From an uncultured Oscillospiraceae bacterium (GTDB lineage Bacteria > Bacillota > Clostridia > Oscillospirales > Oscillospiraceae): a DNA stretch of 64,000 nt. Under the pieces are notes generated by a model. The model did no database searches. It was not told the DNA's origin and saw nothing but the letters and a program-made list of their open reading frames with translations. Of the stretch, positions 9,380 to 18,061 are shown piece by piece (positions within the stretch are counted from its first letter, which is position 1; each line of letters opens with the position of its first letter). The position numbers and the translations under genes were made by a program. Location: assembly GCA_902497145.1 (NCBI GenBank), contig CABVDR010000008.1, forward strand, positions 7,362 to 71,361. The letters run 5' to 3'.

Positions 9380-10525
9380 TTATCCCGCCATCAAAAGTTC
9401 CTTCAGCATCCGCTTCAGGATCCCAGGCGTGGTCAGCCGCTGGACCTCCTGACTGGAAATAATGGAGACCGTATCCCGCGTCTCACCGTTCACCAAAATT
9501 TCCAGTTCGCCCACCTTCTGCCCTGCCTCTACCGGAGCTTCCAGGTCCTGGGCCAGGGTCAGTTTGGTGGTAACGCTCCCCTCTTCGCCCTTGCGCACCA
9601 GCACCCGGCACTCCCGCTCCAGCTCAGGCTGGATTTGCCCCACGGTACCCAGCAGAACCGGGATGGGCGCCAGCGGACTTTCTGGATAGACCTGCATAAG
9701 TGTATACGCCCCAAAGCCGTAGTCCAGCATGGCCTTGGCGTCCTCAAAGCGGTCGGCCGCGGTGGGAGCCGCCATGACCACGGCGATGAGCTCCATACCG
9801 TCCCGCTCCGCGGTGGCGGACATGCAATAAAGCGCCGAGTCGGTAGAACCTGTCTTCAGGCCGGTAGTCCCCTCATAAAAACGCACCAGTCGGTTGGTAT
9901 TGGTCAGGCCGAAGGCTCCGTCCCGGATGGAGTCCATCCAGATGGTGGTGTACTCCCGGATACCAGGGTGGTGAAGGATCAGCTCCCGGGACATGAGGGC
10001 TATATCGTAGGCGGTAGTCACATGGCCGGCGGCGGGCAGGCCGGTACAGTTGACGAAGTTGGTATCCGCCATACCCAGCTCCTGGGCCCGCTGGTTCATC
10101 TGCTGGACAAAGGCACTTTCACTGCCCGCCAGGTACTCCGCCATGGCCACGGTGGCATCATTGCCGGAAACTACGGTGATACACTTCAGAAGCTCTCCCA
10201 CCGTCATCTGCTCCCCTTCTTTCAGGTACACCTGGGAGCCCCCCATGCCCGAGGCCCGGGCAGAGACGGTAACTACATCCTCCCGGCTGATGCGGCCGCT
10301 GTCCAGGGCCTCCATGATGAGCAGCAAAGTCATCACCTTGGTGACGCTGGCCGGCTCCATCTGCCGCTTGGCCTCTTTTTCATATAAGATCGTCCCGGTC
10401 TCCTTCTCCATCAGCACCGCCGATGGCGCGCTCAGCTCCAGCGGAGACGGGGCGGCGGCCTCCTGGGCCGACGCCGTACCGGTGAGCAGCAGCACTGCCA
10501 GCACCAGGGACCCGATTCGTTTCAT
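9380..10525 (-). CDS. D-alanyl-D-alanine carboxypeptidase (PBP5/DacF type)
   Basis: A 381-residue S11-family serine peptidase that trims the terminal D-Ala from peptidoglycan stem peptides outside the membrane. A Sec signal peptide (residues 1-20, ending ASA) precedes the catalytic motifs: SVTK with Ser60 and Lys63, SGN in VVSGNDATVAMAEY, and LKTGSTDSALYC (the KTG triad). The C-terminal part (VEAGQKVGELEILVNGE) resembles the PBP5-associated beta domain and ends in a short amphipathic segment. It resembles DacF, DacA and DacB, and I cannot tell which. It is transcribed divergently from the phage-like cluster, with 165 bases between the two starts; no convincing SigA promoter was found there. 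Confidence 0.93.
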   Translation of the reverse strand: MKRIGSLVLAVLLLTGTASAQEAAAPSPLELSAPSAVLMEKETGTILYEKEAKRQMEPASVTKVMTLLLIMEALDSGRISREDVVTVSARASGMGGSQVYLKEGEQMTVGELLKCITVVSGNDATVAMAEYLAGSESAFVQQMNQRAQELGMADTNFVNCTGLPAAGHVTTAYDIALMSRELILHHPGIREYTTIWMDSIRDGAFGLTNTNRLVRFYEGTTGLKTGSTDSALYCMSATAERDGMELIAVVMAAPTAADRFEDAKAMLDYGFGAYTLMQVYPESPLAPIPVLLGTVGQIQPELERECRVLVRKGEEGSVTTKLTLAQDLEAPVEAGQKVGELEILVNGETRDTVSIISSQEVQRLTTPGILKRMLKELLMAG

Positions 10526-10690
10526 ATCGCTGTGCCTCCCTATCGGTATTTCAAGTGGTATGCGATGACAGGATGTGACAGCGGAGAGGCTTCTATACCG
10601 AAGAGCAGGGCGGTAAATTTTTCAGTTTTTTCATATGTGACGTGAAGTGTACAACTTTTTGCCCCTTCCCCCCTGGGGTAGAGGAGGGAT
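10526..10690. other. Divergent intergenic region before the phage-like cluster
   Basis: This 165-base region separates the carboxypeptidase gene from the small terminase gene. Apart from the two ribosome sites (GGGAGG and GAGGAGGG) I see no clear SigA promoter pair, no LexA-type box and no strong operator palindrome. A promoter for an alternative sigma factor is possible but not demonstrated. Confidence 0.5.
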
Positions 10691-10993
10691 GTGGTGAAAC
10701 GAAACAAAAAACCGCTGGATCGGGAACAGCTGCTGGAGCAGATGCGGACCCTGGCCTGCGCCAAGGTGAACGACGCAGTAAAGCTGGCCTATCTGCCCGA
10801 GGAGGAGCGGGAGGCCATCGGCAACCTGGACCTGTCCGCCCTGATCGAGTTTCGGCGCAGCGGAGCGGGAACGGTGGAGCTGAAATTCGCCGACCGGATG
10901 AAGGCCCTGGAGCGGCTGCTGGAGCTGAGCGGGCCCAGCAGTGAGGAGCAGCTGGACTCCCTTTTCCAGCGCATGGAGGACGAGGAGGAATGA
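10691..10993 (+). CDS. Putative small terminase subunit (PBSX XtmA position)
   Basis: A 100-residue, charged and mostly helical protein immediately before and overlapping the large terminase gene by ATGA. It begins VKRNKKPLDREQLLEQMRTLA and contains AKVNDAVKLAYL; I recognise no certain domain, and the assignment rests mainly on position. Small terminases recognise the DNA to be packaged. The start is GTG (10691, or the next codon, also GTG) after GAGGAGGG. At 100 residues it is short for a full small terminase, so the DNA-recognition part may be reduced. Confidence 0.6.
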   Translation: MVKRNKKPLDREQLLEQMRTLACAKVNDAVKLAYLPEEEREAIGNLDLSALIEFRRSGAGTVELKFADRMKALERLLELSGPSSEEQLDSLFQRMEDEEE

Positions 10994-12246
10994 AGCCGCT
11001 CATCTTCTCCAAAAAGCAGCGGCGGGTGCTCACCTGGTGGCGGCCCAGCTCCCCGGACCAAAATAAGCAGGCCATTATCTGCGACGGAGCGGTGCGCAGC
11101 GGCAAGACCCTATGCACTGGCCTGTCCTTCTTCTGCTGGGCCATGAGCTGCTTTCAGGGAAAAACCTTCGCCCTGTGCGGCAAGTCCATTCCCTCGGTGC
11201 GGCGCAATCTTCTCAGCGAACTGCTGCCTATTCTGAGACGTCTGGGCTTCTCCTGCCGGGAGCGGACCTCCCGCAACCAGCTCACTGTCACCATGGGCCG
11301 CCGCAGCAACACCTTCTACTTCTTCGGCGGTCTGGATGAGCGCTCCGCCGCTCTGGTTCAGGGCATCACCCTGGCCGGGGCACTGCTGGATGAGGTGGCT
11401 CTGATGCCCCGCTCCTTTGTGGAGCAGGTGTGCGCCAGGTGCTCGGTGGAGGGGAGCAAGCTGTGGTTCTCCTGCAATCCGGAGAGCCCCGCCCACTGGT
11501 TTTACCAGGAGTGGATCTTAAAGGCCGAGGAGAAAAAGGCGCTGCGCCTGTCCTTTGCCATGACGGACAACCCCAGCCTCTCCCCCGCTATGCTGGAGCG
11601 CTACCGCACCCTGTTCCAGGGGGCATTCTACCGCCGGTTTGTACTGGGAGAGTGGGTAAACGCGGAGGGCCTGGTGTACGACTTTTTCTCCCAGGACCTG
11701 GTGCGGGAGCCTCCTCTGGACGTATCTGGCCCCTTCTATGTCTCCTGTGACTATGGGACGGTGAATCCCACCTCTATGGGACTGTGGGGCCGCCGGAACG
11801 GGGTTTGGTACCGGCTGGAGGAGTACTACTACAACTCCCGTCAGGCACGCAGGCAGAAAACCGACCAGGAGTATGCCGACGATTTAGAGGCCCTGGTGAA
11901 AGGCCGCCCCCTGGGGGCGGTGGTGGTGGACCCCTCTGCCGCCAGCTTCATGGAGGTGCTGCGGCGGCGGGGACTGCCGGTGCGGAAAGCCAACAACGAT
12001 GTGCTCTCCGGCATTCGCGTCACCGCCCAGCTGCTCAAAGAAGGAAAGCTGGTCATCTGCTCACCCTGCCGGGACGCTATCCGGGAGTTTGGCCTGTACC
12101 GTTGGGACACCAGCGGCAGCGGCGGCGACCGGGTGGTAAAAGAACACGACCACGCCATGGATGACATCCGCTACTTTGCCGCTACCGTTGCCACCGGAAC
12201 TTCCGGCGGCTTTTTCGCCGGCAGTGTGGAGCGGACCGGATTTTAG
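10990..12246 (+). CDS. Phage terminase large subunit (PBSX XtmB-like)
   Basis: A 418-residue packaging motor. The N-terminal ATPase has a Walker A motif (DGAVRSGKT, residues 32-40) and a Walker B (GALLDEVAL, Asp134-Glu135), followed by the coupling-type segment FSCNPESPAHWFYQEW. The C-terminal RNase H-like nuclease is suggested by YVSCDYGTVNPTS, VVVDPSAASF and DHAMDDIRY acidic positions. All motifs look intact, so the enzyme may be functional. It overlaps the small subunit gene and leads into the portal gene. Such enzymes cut and pump DNA into a preformed capsid; headful-type packaging would be expected for PBSX relatives (inference). Confidence 0.92.
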   Translation: MKPLIFSKKQRRVLTWWRPSSPDQNKQAIICDGAVRSGKTLCTGLSFFCWAMSCFQGKTFALCGKSIPSVRRNLLSELLPILRRLGFSCRERTSRNQLTVTMGRRSNTFYFFGGLDERSAALVQGITLAGALLDEVALMPRSFVEQVCARCSVEGSKLWFSCNPESPAHWFYQEWILKAEEKKALRLSFAMTDNPSLSPAMLERYRTLFQGAFYRRFVLGEWVNAEGLVYDFFSQDLVREPPLDVSGPFYVSCDYGTVNPTSMGLWGRRNGVWYRLEEYYYNSRQARRQKTDQEYADDLEALVKGRPLGAVVVDPSAASFMEVLRRRGLPVRKANNDVLSGIRVTAQLLKEGKLVICSPCRDAIREFGLYRWDTSGSGGDRVVKEHDHAMDDIRYFAATVATGTSGGFFAGSVERTGF

Positions 12247-12313
12247 CCTACTCCAGTCTATGGGACAGGTCCCTGCAATACAACCGGGAATGGTTTGAAA
12301 AGGAGGAAGATAC

Positions 12314-13456
12314 TTGAAATGGTTTGAGAAGAAGAAACCGGCCATAAAGCCCCCTCAGGTCCAGCTGCGGGACTGGGAGCGCCACCCCTTTGGGGTACTG
12401 GATCAGTATGTGCCCCTGCGAAACGGAGAGATCACCCTCTACCGCTCCATCCGGGAGGCTGTGCCCATTCTGGACGCGGCCATCTGGAAGCTGGTACGGC
12501 TGTGCGGTGGGGTACAGATCCGCTGCGCCGACACCCGGGCGCAGCAGGGGCTCAGCCGCTTTCTGGCCACCGTGGACACTGGCCGGGGCCAGCAGGGCAT
12601 CCAGTCCTTTTTGGACCAGTACCTGGACTGCATGATCACCTGCGGCCAGGGGGTGGGCGAAATTGTACTGGATCCCCAGGGCAAGTCCATTGCCGCCCTG
12701 CTGTGTGCCGACCCTGCTCTGGTGGAGATCCGAGAGGGGGACTCCCCTCTGGACTTCCGCCTGTGTGTGCGGGAGGACGGGGGCGAGCCCAAAGAGCTGC
12801 CCTGGCAGCAGCTGTTGCTCTTTACCCCCTTCCAGCCGGAGGCGGAGCACCCCTATGGGGTATCCATGCTGCGCTCCATGCCCTTTCTCACCGGGGTGCT
12901 GCTGAAGATTTATCAGGCGTTGGGCCAGAACTGGGAGCGGGTGGGCAACCTGCGCTTTGCAGTGGTGTGCAAGCCTGACGAGAACAGCCCTCTCTCCGCT
13001 CAGGAGCGAGGCGAGCAGGTGGCCAGCCAGTGGTCCCAAGCCATGCAGTCCTCCCGCCAGGGGGCGGTGCGGGACTTTGTGGCCGTGGGCGACGTGGACA
13101 TTAAGGTCATTGGCGCGGACAACCAGATTTTGGACAGCGAGGTGCCGGTGCGGCAGATTCTGGAGCAGCTGGTGGCCAAAACCGGCATTCCCCCCTTCCT
13201 GCTGGGCCTGTCCTGGTCGTCCACCGAGCGCATGAGCGCCCAGCAGGCAGACCTGATGACCAGCGAGATTACCGCCATCCGCCGCAGCCTGGAGCCCATC
13301 CTCCGGCGGATCTGCCGGCTGTGGCTGCGCCTGGGAGGCTACGATGACCAGGTAACCATCGACTGGGAGGACATCAACCTCCAGGACATTGTGGAAGAGG
13401 CCCGGGCTCAGCTGCTCCACGCCCAGGCCAATGAAATTGGGAGGGAAGCGAGTTGA
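12314..13456 (+). CDS. Phage portal protein
   Basis: A 380-residue portal, the dodecameric ring through which DNA enters the head. Supported by its place after the terminase, by GVGEIVLDPQGK, PYGVSMLRSMPFLTGVLLKIYQALGQNWERVG and the late segment TGIPPFLLGLSWSSTERMSAQQADLMTSEI, which is typical of clostridial portals of the DUF935/SPP1-like groups. The start is TTG (12314), with AAGGAGGAAG ten bases upstream and no closer ATG in frame. It overlaps the next gene by four bases. Confidence 0.88.
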   Translation: MKWFEKKKPAIKPPQVQLRDWERHPFGVLDQYVPLRNGEITLYRSIREAVPILDAAIWKLVRLCGGVQIRCADTRAQQGLSRFLATVDTGRGQQGIQSFLDQYLDCMITCGQGVGEIVLDPQGKSIAALLCADPALVEIREGDSPLDFRLCVREDGGEPKELPWQQLLLFTPFQPEAEHPYGVSMLRSMPFLTGVLLKIYQALGQNWERVGNLRFAVVCKPDENSPLSAQERGEQVASQWSQAMQSSRQGAVRDFVAVGDVDIKVIGADNQILDSEVPVRQILEQLVAKTGIPPFLLGLSWSSTERMSAQQADLMTSEITAIRRSLEPILRRICRLWLRLGGYDDQVTIDWEDINLQDIVEEARAQLLHAQANEIGREAS

Positions 13457-14385
13457 ACATTACCAAGACCGCCCTGGCCTTGCAGGAGGCCGAGGGGGTA
13501 AGCCAGGAGGAGCTGGAGCTCATCAACACCTGGAGCAAAAAGCCCCTCACCGCCCAGGAGGTGTACGTCTTCTCGGTGCGGCTGTGCGACAACGAGGTGG
13601 ACCGGGACCATGAGCGGTTCCCCGGGGAAACGCTGGAGGCTCTGGCCCCTATGTTTTTGGGCAAGAGCGGCATTTTTGACCACAACTGGTCGGCCCGCAA
13701 TCAGGCCGCCCGGATCTTCTCCGCCCAGGTCATTCAGGAGCCGGAGCGGGTCACTCAGGCGGGCGACCCCTACTGCTGGCTGAAGGCCCGGGCCTACATG
13801 GTGCGTACCGACGACAACCGGGGTCTCATCGCTGAGATCGACGGCGGCATCAAAAAGGAAGTGAGTGTGGGCTGTGCGGTGAAGCGCCGGGTGTGCTCCA
13901 TCTGCGGCGAGGAGGCCGGGGCAGGCTGCGGCCACCAGCCTGGGCAGGTCTACGACGGAACACTGTGCTATCTCAGTCTGGAGGAGCCTGTGGACGCCTA
14001 CGAATTTTCCTTTGTGGCTGTCCCCGCCCAGCCCCAGGCCGGTGTGGTGAAGGCCATGGGCGTGAAGCACTATGAGACCCTCAAGGAACTGCTGGCCGAC
14101 TACCCCCGCTTTGCCGGGGAGGTGGAGGCACTGAAAGCCCAGGCGGAGCTGGGGGCTCGTGCACTCAAGGAGCTGCGGCAGGATGTGGTACGGCTGGCCG
14201 CTCTGGCTGACCCCCAGGCAGACATGAAGATGCTGCGTGGGATGGCCCAGCGGCTGGAGGAGCCAGAACTGCGGGAGCTTCAGCGGCTCTACGGCCAGAA
14301 GGCGGCCAAGAACTATCCCTTGCAGCTGCCCTATTCACAAAAGCCCCAGTCCCTGTCCCAGGAGGACGGGGCCTTTCTGATTTGA
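13453..14385 (+). CDS. Prohead protease/scaffold-like protein (XkdF type)
   Basis: A 310-residue protein in the prohead protease position. The N-terminal half holds VYVFSVRLCDNEVDRDHERFP and SGIFDHNWSARNQAARIFSAQV, which resembles the His-containing strand of phage maturation proteases. A cysteine cluster, CSICGEEAGAGCGHQPGQ followed by GTLCY, suggests a zinc knuckle, as I recall from XkdF-like proteins. The C-terminal third (YETLKELLADYPRFAGEVEALKAQ...) is coiled-coil, fitting a scaffold. Start is TTG (13453), overlapping the portal stop. Protease activity is inferred, not proven by a complete catalytic triad. Confidence 0.7.
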   Translation: MNITKTALALQEAEGVSQEELELINTWSKKPLTAQEVYVFSVRLCDNEVDRDHERFPGETLEALAPMFLGKSGIFDHNWSARNQAARIFSAQVIQEPERVTQAGDPYCWLKARAYMVRTDDNRGLIAEIDGGIKKEVSVGCAVKRRVCSICGEEAGAGCGHQPGQVYDGTLCYLSLEEPVDAYEFSFVAVPAQPQAGVVKAMGVKHYETLKELLADYPRFAGEVEALKAQAELGARALKELRQDVVRLAALADPQADMKMLRGMAQRLEEPELRELQRLYGQKAAKNYPLQLPYSQKPQSLSQEDGAFLI

Positions 14386-14418
14386 CCTAGACACTTCATT
14401 ACTTAAGGAGGAACAAGC

Positions 14419-14763
14419 ATGAATCAGGTTTCGTTTGAAGAGATCGGCGCGGTGACTGCCACCTTTATGGCCAAGGAGGACGTGGTCCCCGGCCAGGTAG
14501 TCAAGATCACCGATGACGGCCAGGTGGGCGCGTGCAGTGACAACGACGCATTCTGCGGTCTGGCTCTGTCCAACCGCAAAGGTTTTGCCGGGGTGCAGGT
14601 GAAGGGCTTTATGACCCTGCCTATCTCCGGCTCGGTGAACCTGGGCCAGGTGGTCCTGGCTGCCGACGGCACCGGCAAGGTGAAGGCTTCCTCTTCCACC
14701 GGCGTGACTGCCCTGGTGGTCGCTGTGGATGATGCCGCCCACACCGCCGTGGTGTGCCTGTAA
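14419..14763 (+). CDS. Capsid decoration-like protein
   Basis: A 114-residue small beta-rich protein just ahead of the major capsid gene: GAVTATFMAKEDVVPGQVVKITDDGQVGAC, then GLALSNRKGFAGVQVKGFMTLPISG. The pattern of short strands with PGQ/VKI turns is like DUF2190 and related head-decoration proteins that stabilise the shell. AAGGAGGAAC precedes the ATG. The name rests on fold impression and position. Confidence 0.6.
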   Translation: MNQVSFEEIGAVTATFMAKEDVVPGQVVKITDDGQVGACSDNDAFCGLALSNRKGFAGVQVKGFMTLPISGSVNLGQVVLAADGTGKVKASSSTGVTALVVAVDDAAHTAVVCL

Positions 14764-14786
14764 ATTTGAAAGGAGCGTGGGAAATT

Positions 14787-15806
14787 ATGGCCAATCGTTA
14801 TGACACTTTGAAGCTGGAGAAAGGCATGTATCAGGAGGCGGGCAGCACCTTTACCCAGGTACTGGAGCGCCTGGACCCCTCCGAGCAGTACAAAGGCACC
14901 AGTCTGGAGGGACTGGACGCCTTTCAGCGCCAGCTCAAGCGCTTTGACATCAAGGTAAAGGGCGCTGGCTGCGACGCGGTGGAGAAGTTCTTCCGCACCG
15001 CCGACGCCGCCGTCCTTTTCCCCGAGTACATCGCCCGGTCCGTGCGCCAGGGCATGGATGAGAGCAACCTCATTCCCTCCATCACCGCCGCCACCACCAA
15101 CTTTGACGGCATGGACTACCGCTCCATCGCCTCCCAGGCCGGCGGCGAGGAGAAGGAGCTGCGGGCGGTAGACGAGGGCGCCGCTATCCCCAGCACCACC
15201 ATTAAGGTACAGGCTAACCTCATTAAGCTGCACAAGCGGGGCCGCATGCTGGTGGCCTCCTACGAGTCGGTGCGCTACCGCAAGCTGGATCTGTTCTCTG
15301 TCACTCTGCGGCAGATCGGCGCCCACATCGCCCAGATGCTGCTCGCTGACGGCGTGGATGTGCTCATCAACGGCGACGGCAACGACAATGCCGCCGACGT
15401 GTTCACCACTGCCTCCTCCGATACCCTGACCTACGACGACCTGGTGGACTTCTGGGCCAAGTTTGAGCCCTACGAGATGAACACCCTGCTGGTGAGCCCC
15501 GACGTGATGGTGAAGCTCCTGAAGCTCCCCGAGTTCCAGAATCCCCTCACCGGCCTCAACTTCCAGGGCACCGGTAAGCTGTCCACTCCCCTGGGCGCCA
15601 ACCTGCTGCGCACCAGCGTGCTGCCCGAGAAGACGGCGGTGGGTCTGGACAAGCGTTACGCTTTGGAGCTCATTCAGGGCAGCGACGTGATGGTGGAGTA
15701 CGACAAGCTCATTGACCGCCAGCTGGAGCGGGCGGCCATCACCACCATCAGCGGCTTTGCGAAGATTTTCCAGGAGGCCTCCCATGTGCTGAAGGTGCAG
15801 GCATGA
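14787..15806 (+). CDS. Major capsid protein (XkdG-like)
   Basis: A 339-residue protein placed where PBSX-type operons encode the shell subunit. It shows AVLFPEYIARSVRQGMDESNLIPSI, a feature of this capsid group, KLHKRGRMLVASYESVRYRKLDLF, and LLVSPDVMVKLLKLPEFQNPLTGLNFQGTGKL. The ATG at 14787 is chosen because AAAGGAG lies 11 bases upstream; an upstream in-frame start at 14754 would overlap the previous gene and has no ribosome site. HK97-type fold is expected by family knowledge. No large N-terminal scaffold domain is present, matching the presence of a separate scaffold-like gene. Confidence 0.85.
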   Translation: MANRYDTLKLEKGMYQEAGSTFTQVLERLDPSEQYKGTSLEGLDAFQRQLKRFDIKVKGAGCDAVEKFFRTADAAVLFPEYIARSVRQGMDESNLIPSITAATTNFDGMDYRSIASQAGGEEKELRAVDEGAAIPSTTIKVQANLIKLHKRGRMLVASYESVRYRKLDLFSVTLRQIGAHIAQMLLADGVDVLINGDGNDNAADVFTTASSDTLTYDDLVDFWAKFEPYEMNTLLVSPDVMVKLLKLPEFQNPLTGLNFQGTGKLSTPLGANLLRTSVLPEKTAVGLDKRYALELIQGSDVMVEYDKLIDRQLERAAITTISGFAKIFQEASHVLKVQA

Positions 15807-16153
15807 CCGAGCAGATCATCGCTTTAGCCATCGCCATGGGCGCTTCCGAAAGCCAGCGCGAGATCCTGGAGCCCCTGTGTGCTGCGGCGGAGAGCGCTCT
15901 GGCGGCCCAGCTTCGGTCTGGGGTCACACCCCAGGACTGCGCCGACGCCTTTACGGTATGCGCGGCCTGGATGGCTCTGGACGGCCTGTATGCGGTGGGC
16001 GGCGGCGGAGAAGTGACCTCCTTCACCGCCGGAGATGTATCCATTCAGACCGGAAGCGGGGGGAGTACCGGCAGTCTCACAGAGCAGATCCAGCGACTGA
16101 TGGCTCCCTATCTGCAGAGCGGTGGCTTCTACTTTCAGGGGGTGACGGGATGA
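15803..16153 (+). CDS. Putative head-tail connector protein
   Basis: A 116-residue protein that overlaps the capsid gene by ATGA. It starts with a helical segment (EQIIALAIAMGASESQREILEPLCAAAESAL) typical of gp6/gp15-like adaptor proteins, followed by VCAAWMALDGLYAVGGGGEVTSFTAGDVSI. Position after the capsid gene (XkdH/XkdI region) supports a role in joining head and tail. No motif proves it. Confidence 0.55.
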   Translation: MTEQIIALAIAMGASESQREILEPLCAAAESALAAQLRSGVTPQDCADAFTVCAAWMALDGLYAVGGGGEVTSFTAGDVSIQTGSGGSTGSLTEQIQRLMAPYLQSGGFYFQGVTG

Positions 16154-16488
16154 TGGATGGGGCCTGGGCCGCCCTGCTGGCCAAGTACGGCCAGCGGGTG
16201 GTTCTCCACCAGGGAGACAACACGGTGGACACCCACGCTTTCCTCCAGCCCATCCGGGAGAAGGGGCAGGCCCAGAGCCTGCCCTCTCCCCTGGGCTGGC
16301 AGCGGGAGGACCGGTTTTTATACCTGGGCGACCCCAACTGTCCCCTGTCTAACAACGGCGACTGGGTAGAGTTTGAGGGGAATGGCTTCGCCGTTACCTC
16401 CGCCCACCCGGTCTATGTGGGCGCCAGTGTATCCCATATCTGGGCTGTGCTGCGGCCCAGGGATGCGCGAGAGGAGGCGGAGGGATGA
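16150..16488 (+). CDS. Putative head-closure protein
   Basis: A 112-residue protein beginning MMDGAWAALLAKYGQRVVLHQGD, overlapping the previous gene by ATGA. The segments REKGQAQSLPSPLGWQREDRFLYLGDPN and GDWVEFEGNGFAVTSAHPVYVG suggest a small beta-barrel, as in head-tail joining proteins. Assignment is by position and fold impression only. Confidence 0.5.
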   Translation: MMDGAWAALLAKYGQRVVLHQGDNTVDTHAFLQPIREKGQAQSLPSPLGWQREDRFLYLGDPNCPLSNNGDWVEFEGNGFAVTSAHPVYVGASVSHIWAVLRPRDAREEAEG

Positions 16489-16991
16489 GTACACCTATGG
16501 AACAGGCAGTGGAGGTACTGTGCCAGTATCTCCAGCAGCAGGAGCTGCCCGCTTGTACTGCCTGGCCTGTGGGGAGTCGACCCGAGTTGGAGGCACCGGT
16601 GATTGCGGTGTCTCTGCGGGGCTGCGAGACCACCCAAGCTGGTTTTTCCGGCTACCTGGGGCAGCGCCTCAACCCCGACACCCAGGTTTGGGAGGAGCGG
16701 TACGGCAAGACGGTACAGCTGACCTTTGGGCTGGATCTGTATGCCGCCCCTGGCACCGACCCCGCCGCTCTGGAACAGGTCTGGGCCGCTCTGGCTCAGG
16801 CCTGTCTGCCCCCCGGCCCCAAAGGGCTGACGGTGGGCGCTTTCTCCTGTGGAGAGACCGAATACAACCAGCAGGCCCGGCTGCTCAAGCGCCCGGCCCA
16901 GCTGGTATGCACTGCCCTGCTGGTGTCCAGCAGCACCCAGGAGCAGGGCGAGTTCCTGGACTTTGAGATTAGAGGGGAGAGAACCTTATGA
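16485..16991 (+). CDS. Putative tail terminator/completion protein
   Basis: A 168-residue protein between the head-closure candidate and the sheath gene, the place of XkdJ in PBSX. It has a helical start (MEQAVEVLCQYLQQQEL) and then alternating strands with GKTVQLTFGLDLYAAPG, reminiscent of tail completion proteins. Overlaps both neighbours by four bases. No conserved catalytic residue is seen. Confidence 0.5.
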   Translation: MSTPMEQAVEVLCQYLQQQELPACTAWPVGSRPELEAPVIAVSLRGCETTQAGFSGYLGQRLNPDTQVWEERYGKTVQLTFGLDLYAAPGTDPAALEQVWAALAQACLPPGPKGLTVGAFSCGETEYNQQARLLKRPAQLVCTALLVSSSTQEQGEFLDFEIRGERTL

Positions 16992-18049
16992 ATTTGACCA
17001 CTCATGAGCGTCCTGGTGTCTACTCCTCCTACGATGCCTCCACTCTGGTGCGGGGCAGCGGAGGACACAAGACGGTAGGACTGACGGCCATCAACTCGGT
17101 GGCGGACGCCGGTGTGCCTGTCACGGTGACCAGCTATGAGGCGGCAGTGGCCGCCTTTGGCAGTCAGGAGGGCAAGCAGGACATGGCGGAGCTGATCCGG
17201 ATCGCCCTGCTCAACGGGGCCGCGGCCGTAGTGGCCGTCCCCGTGGCCAGCGAGGAGGGCTACGAGGCCGCCTTTGAGACGCTGGGCGGCGTGGAGAATA
17301 TCAGCGTGATGCTGTGCGACAGCGCGGATCTGACGGTGCAGCAGGCTCTGCGGGACAGTGTGCTGTCCGCCAGTGCCGCCCGGCGGGAGCGCATCGCCGT
17401 GGTTGGCGCAGCTGCCAGCGAAGATGTGTCCGCCCTGGTGGAGCGGGCCAAGGGTCTTAACTGTGAGCGGGTGGTGCTGGTTGCTCCCGGTTCTGTGGAC
17501 GGGGAGGACACCGCCCAGGATGGACTGAGCGCCGCGGCCGCCGTGGCAGGCGCCATTGCCGCTCAGTCTGACCCCGCTGTCCCTCTGGGTGGCGCAGAGC
17601 TGCTGGGCCTGAAGGGGCTGAGCGCGCAGTACAGCGACAACGACATTGACCTGCTGGTGCGGGGCGGGGTAACCCCCTTGGAGAGTATCAGCGGTCAGAT
17701 CAGCGTGGTACGGGGCGTGACCACCCGCACCACCAGCGGCGAGGTGGAGGACACCACCTGGCGGGAGCTGTCCACCATTCTCATTGTGGACGACGTGATC
17801 CCCACCCTGCGGGACAGCCTGCGCAGCAAGTTCCGCCGGGCCAAGAATACTTCCCAGAGCCGGGGGGCCATCCGCACCCAAGTGGTGTTGGAGCTGGAGA
17901 ACAAAAAGACCCGGGAGATCATCACCGACTACGACCAGGTCACTGTCTCCGCCCACCCCGATGACCCCACCGTGTGCGTAGTGGAGTTCACCTTCACCGT
18001 CACCCACGGACTCAACCAGATCTGGCTGACCGCCCACATCGTGATTTAA
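16988..18049 (+). CDS. Contractile tail sheath protein
   Basis: A 353-residue sheath subunit (XkdK-like). HERPGVYSSYDAS at the start is the standard ERPGVY opening of sheath proteins; VGLTAINSVADAGVPVTVTSYEAAVAAFG and the C-terminal GEVEDTTWRELSTILIVDDVIPTLRDSLRSKFRR then KTREIITDYDQVTVSAHPDDPTVCVVEFTFTVTHGLNQIWLTAHI are characteristic. Its presence shows the particle has, or derives from, a contractile tail. It is short among sheath proteins (often 400 or more), so decorating domains are few. Confidence 0.92.
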   Translation: MNLTTHERPGVYSSYDASTLVRGSGGHKTVGLTAINSVADAGVPVTVTSYEAAVAAFGSQEGKQDMAELIRIALLNGAAAVVAVPVASEEGYEAAFETLGGVENISVMLCDSADLTVQQALRDSVLSASAARRERIAVVGAAASEDVSALVERAKGLNCERVVLVAPGSVDGEDTAQDGLSAAAAVAGAIAAQSDPAVPLGGAELLGLKGLSAQYSDNDIDLLVRGGVTPLESISGQISVVRGVTTRTTSGEVEDTTWRELSTILIVDDVIPTLRDSLRSKFRRAKNTSQSRGAIRTQVVLELENKKTREIITDYDQVTVSAHPDDPTVCVVEFTFTVTHGLNQIWLTAHIVI

Positions 18050-18061
18050 GGAGGGATTCGT

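Noticed and set aside
10526..10690. A LexA/SOS box controlling the phage-like operon
   Set aside because: No sequence close to the Gram-positive consensus CGAAC-N4-GTTCG was found in this region.
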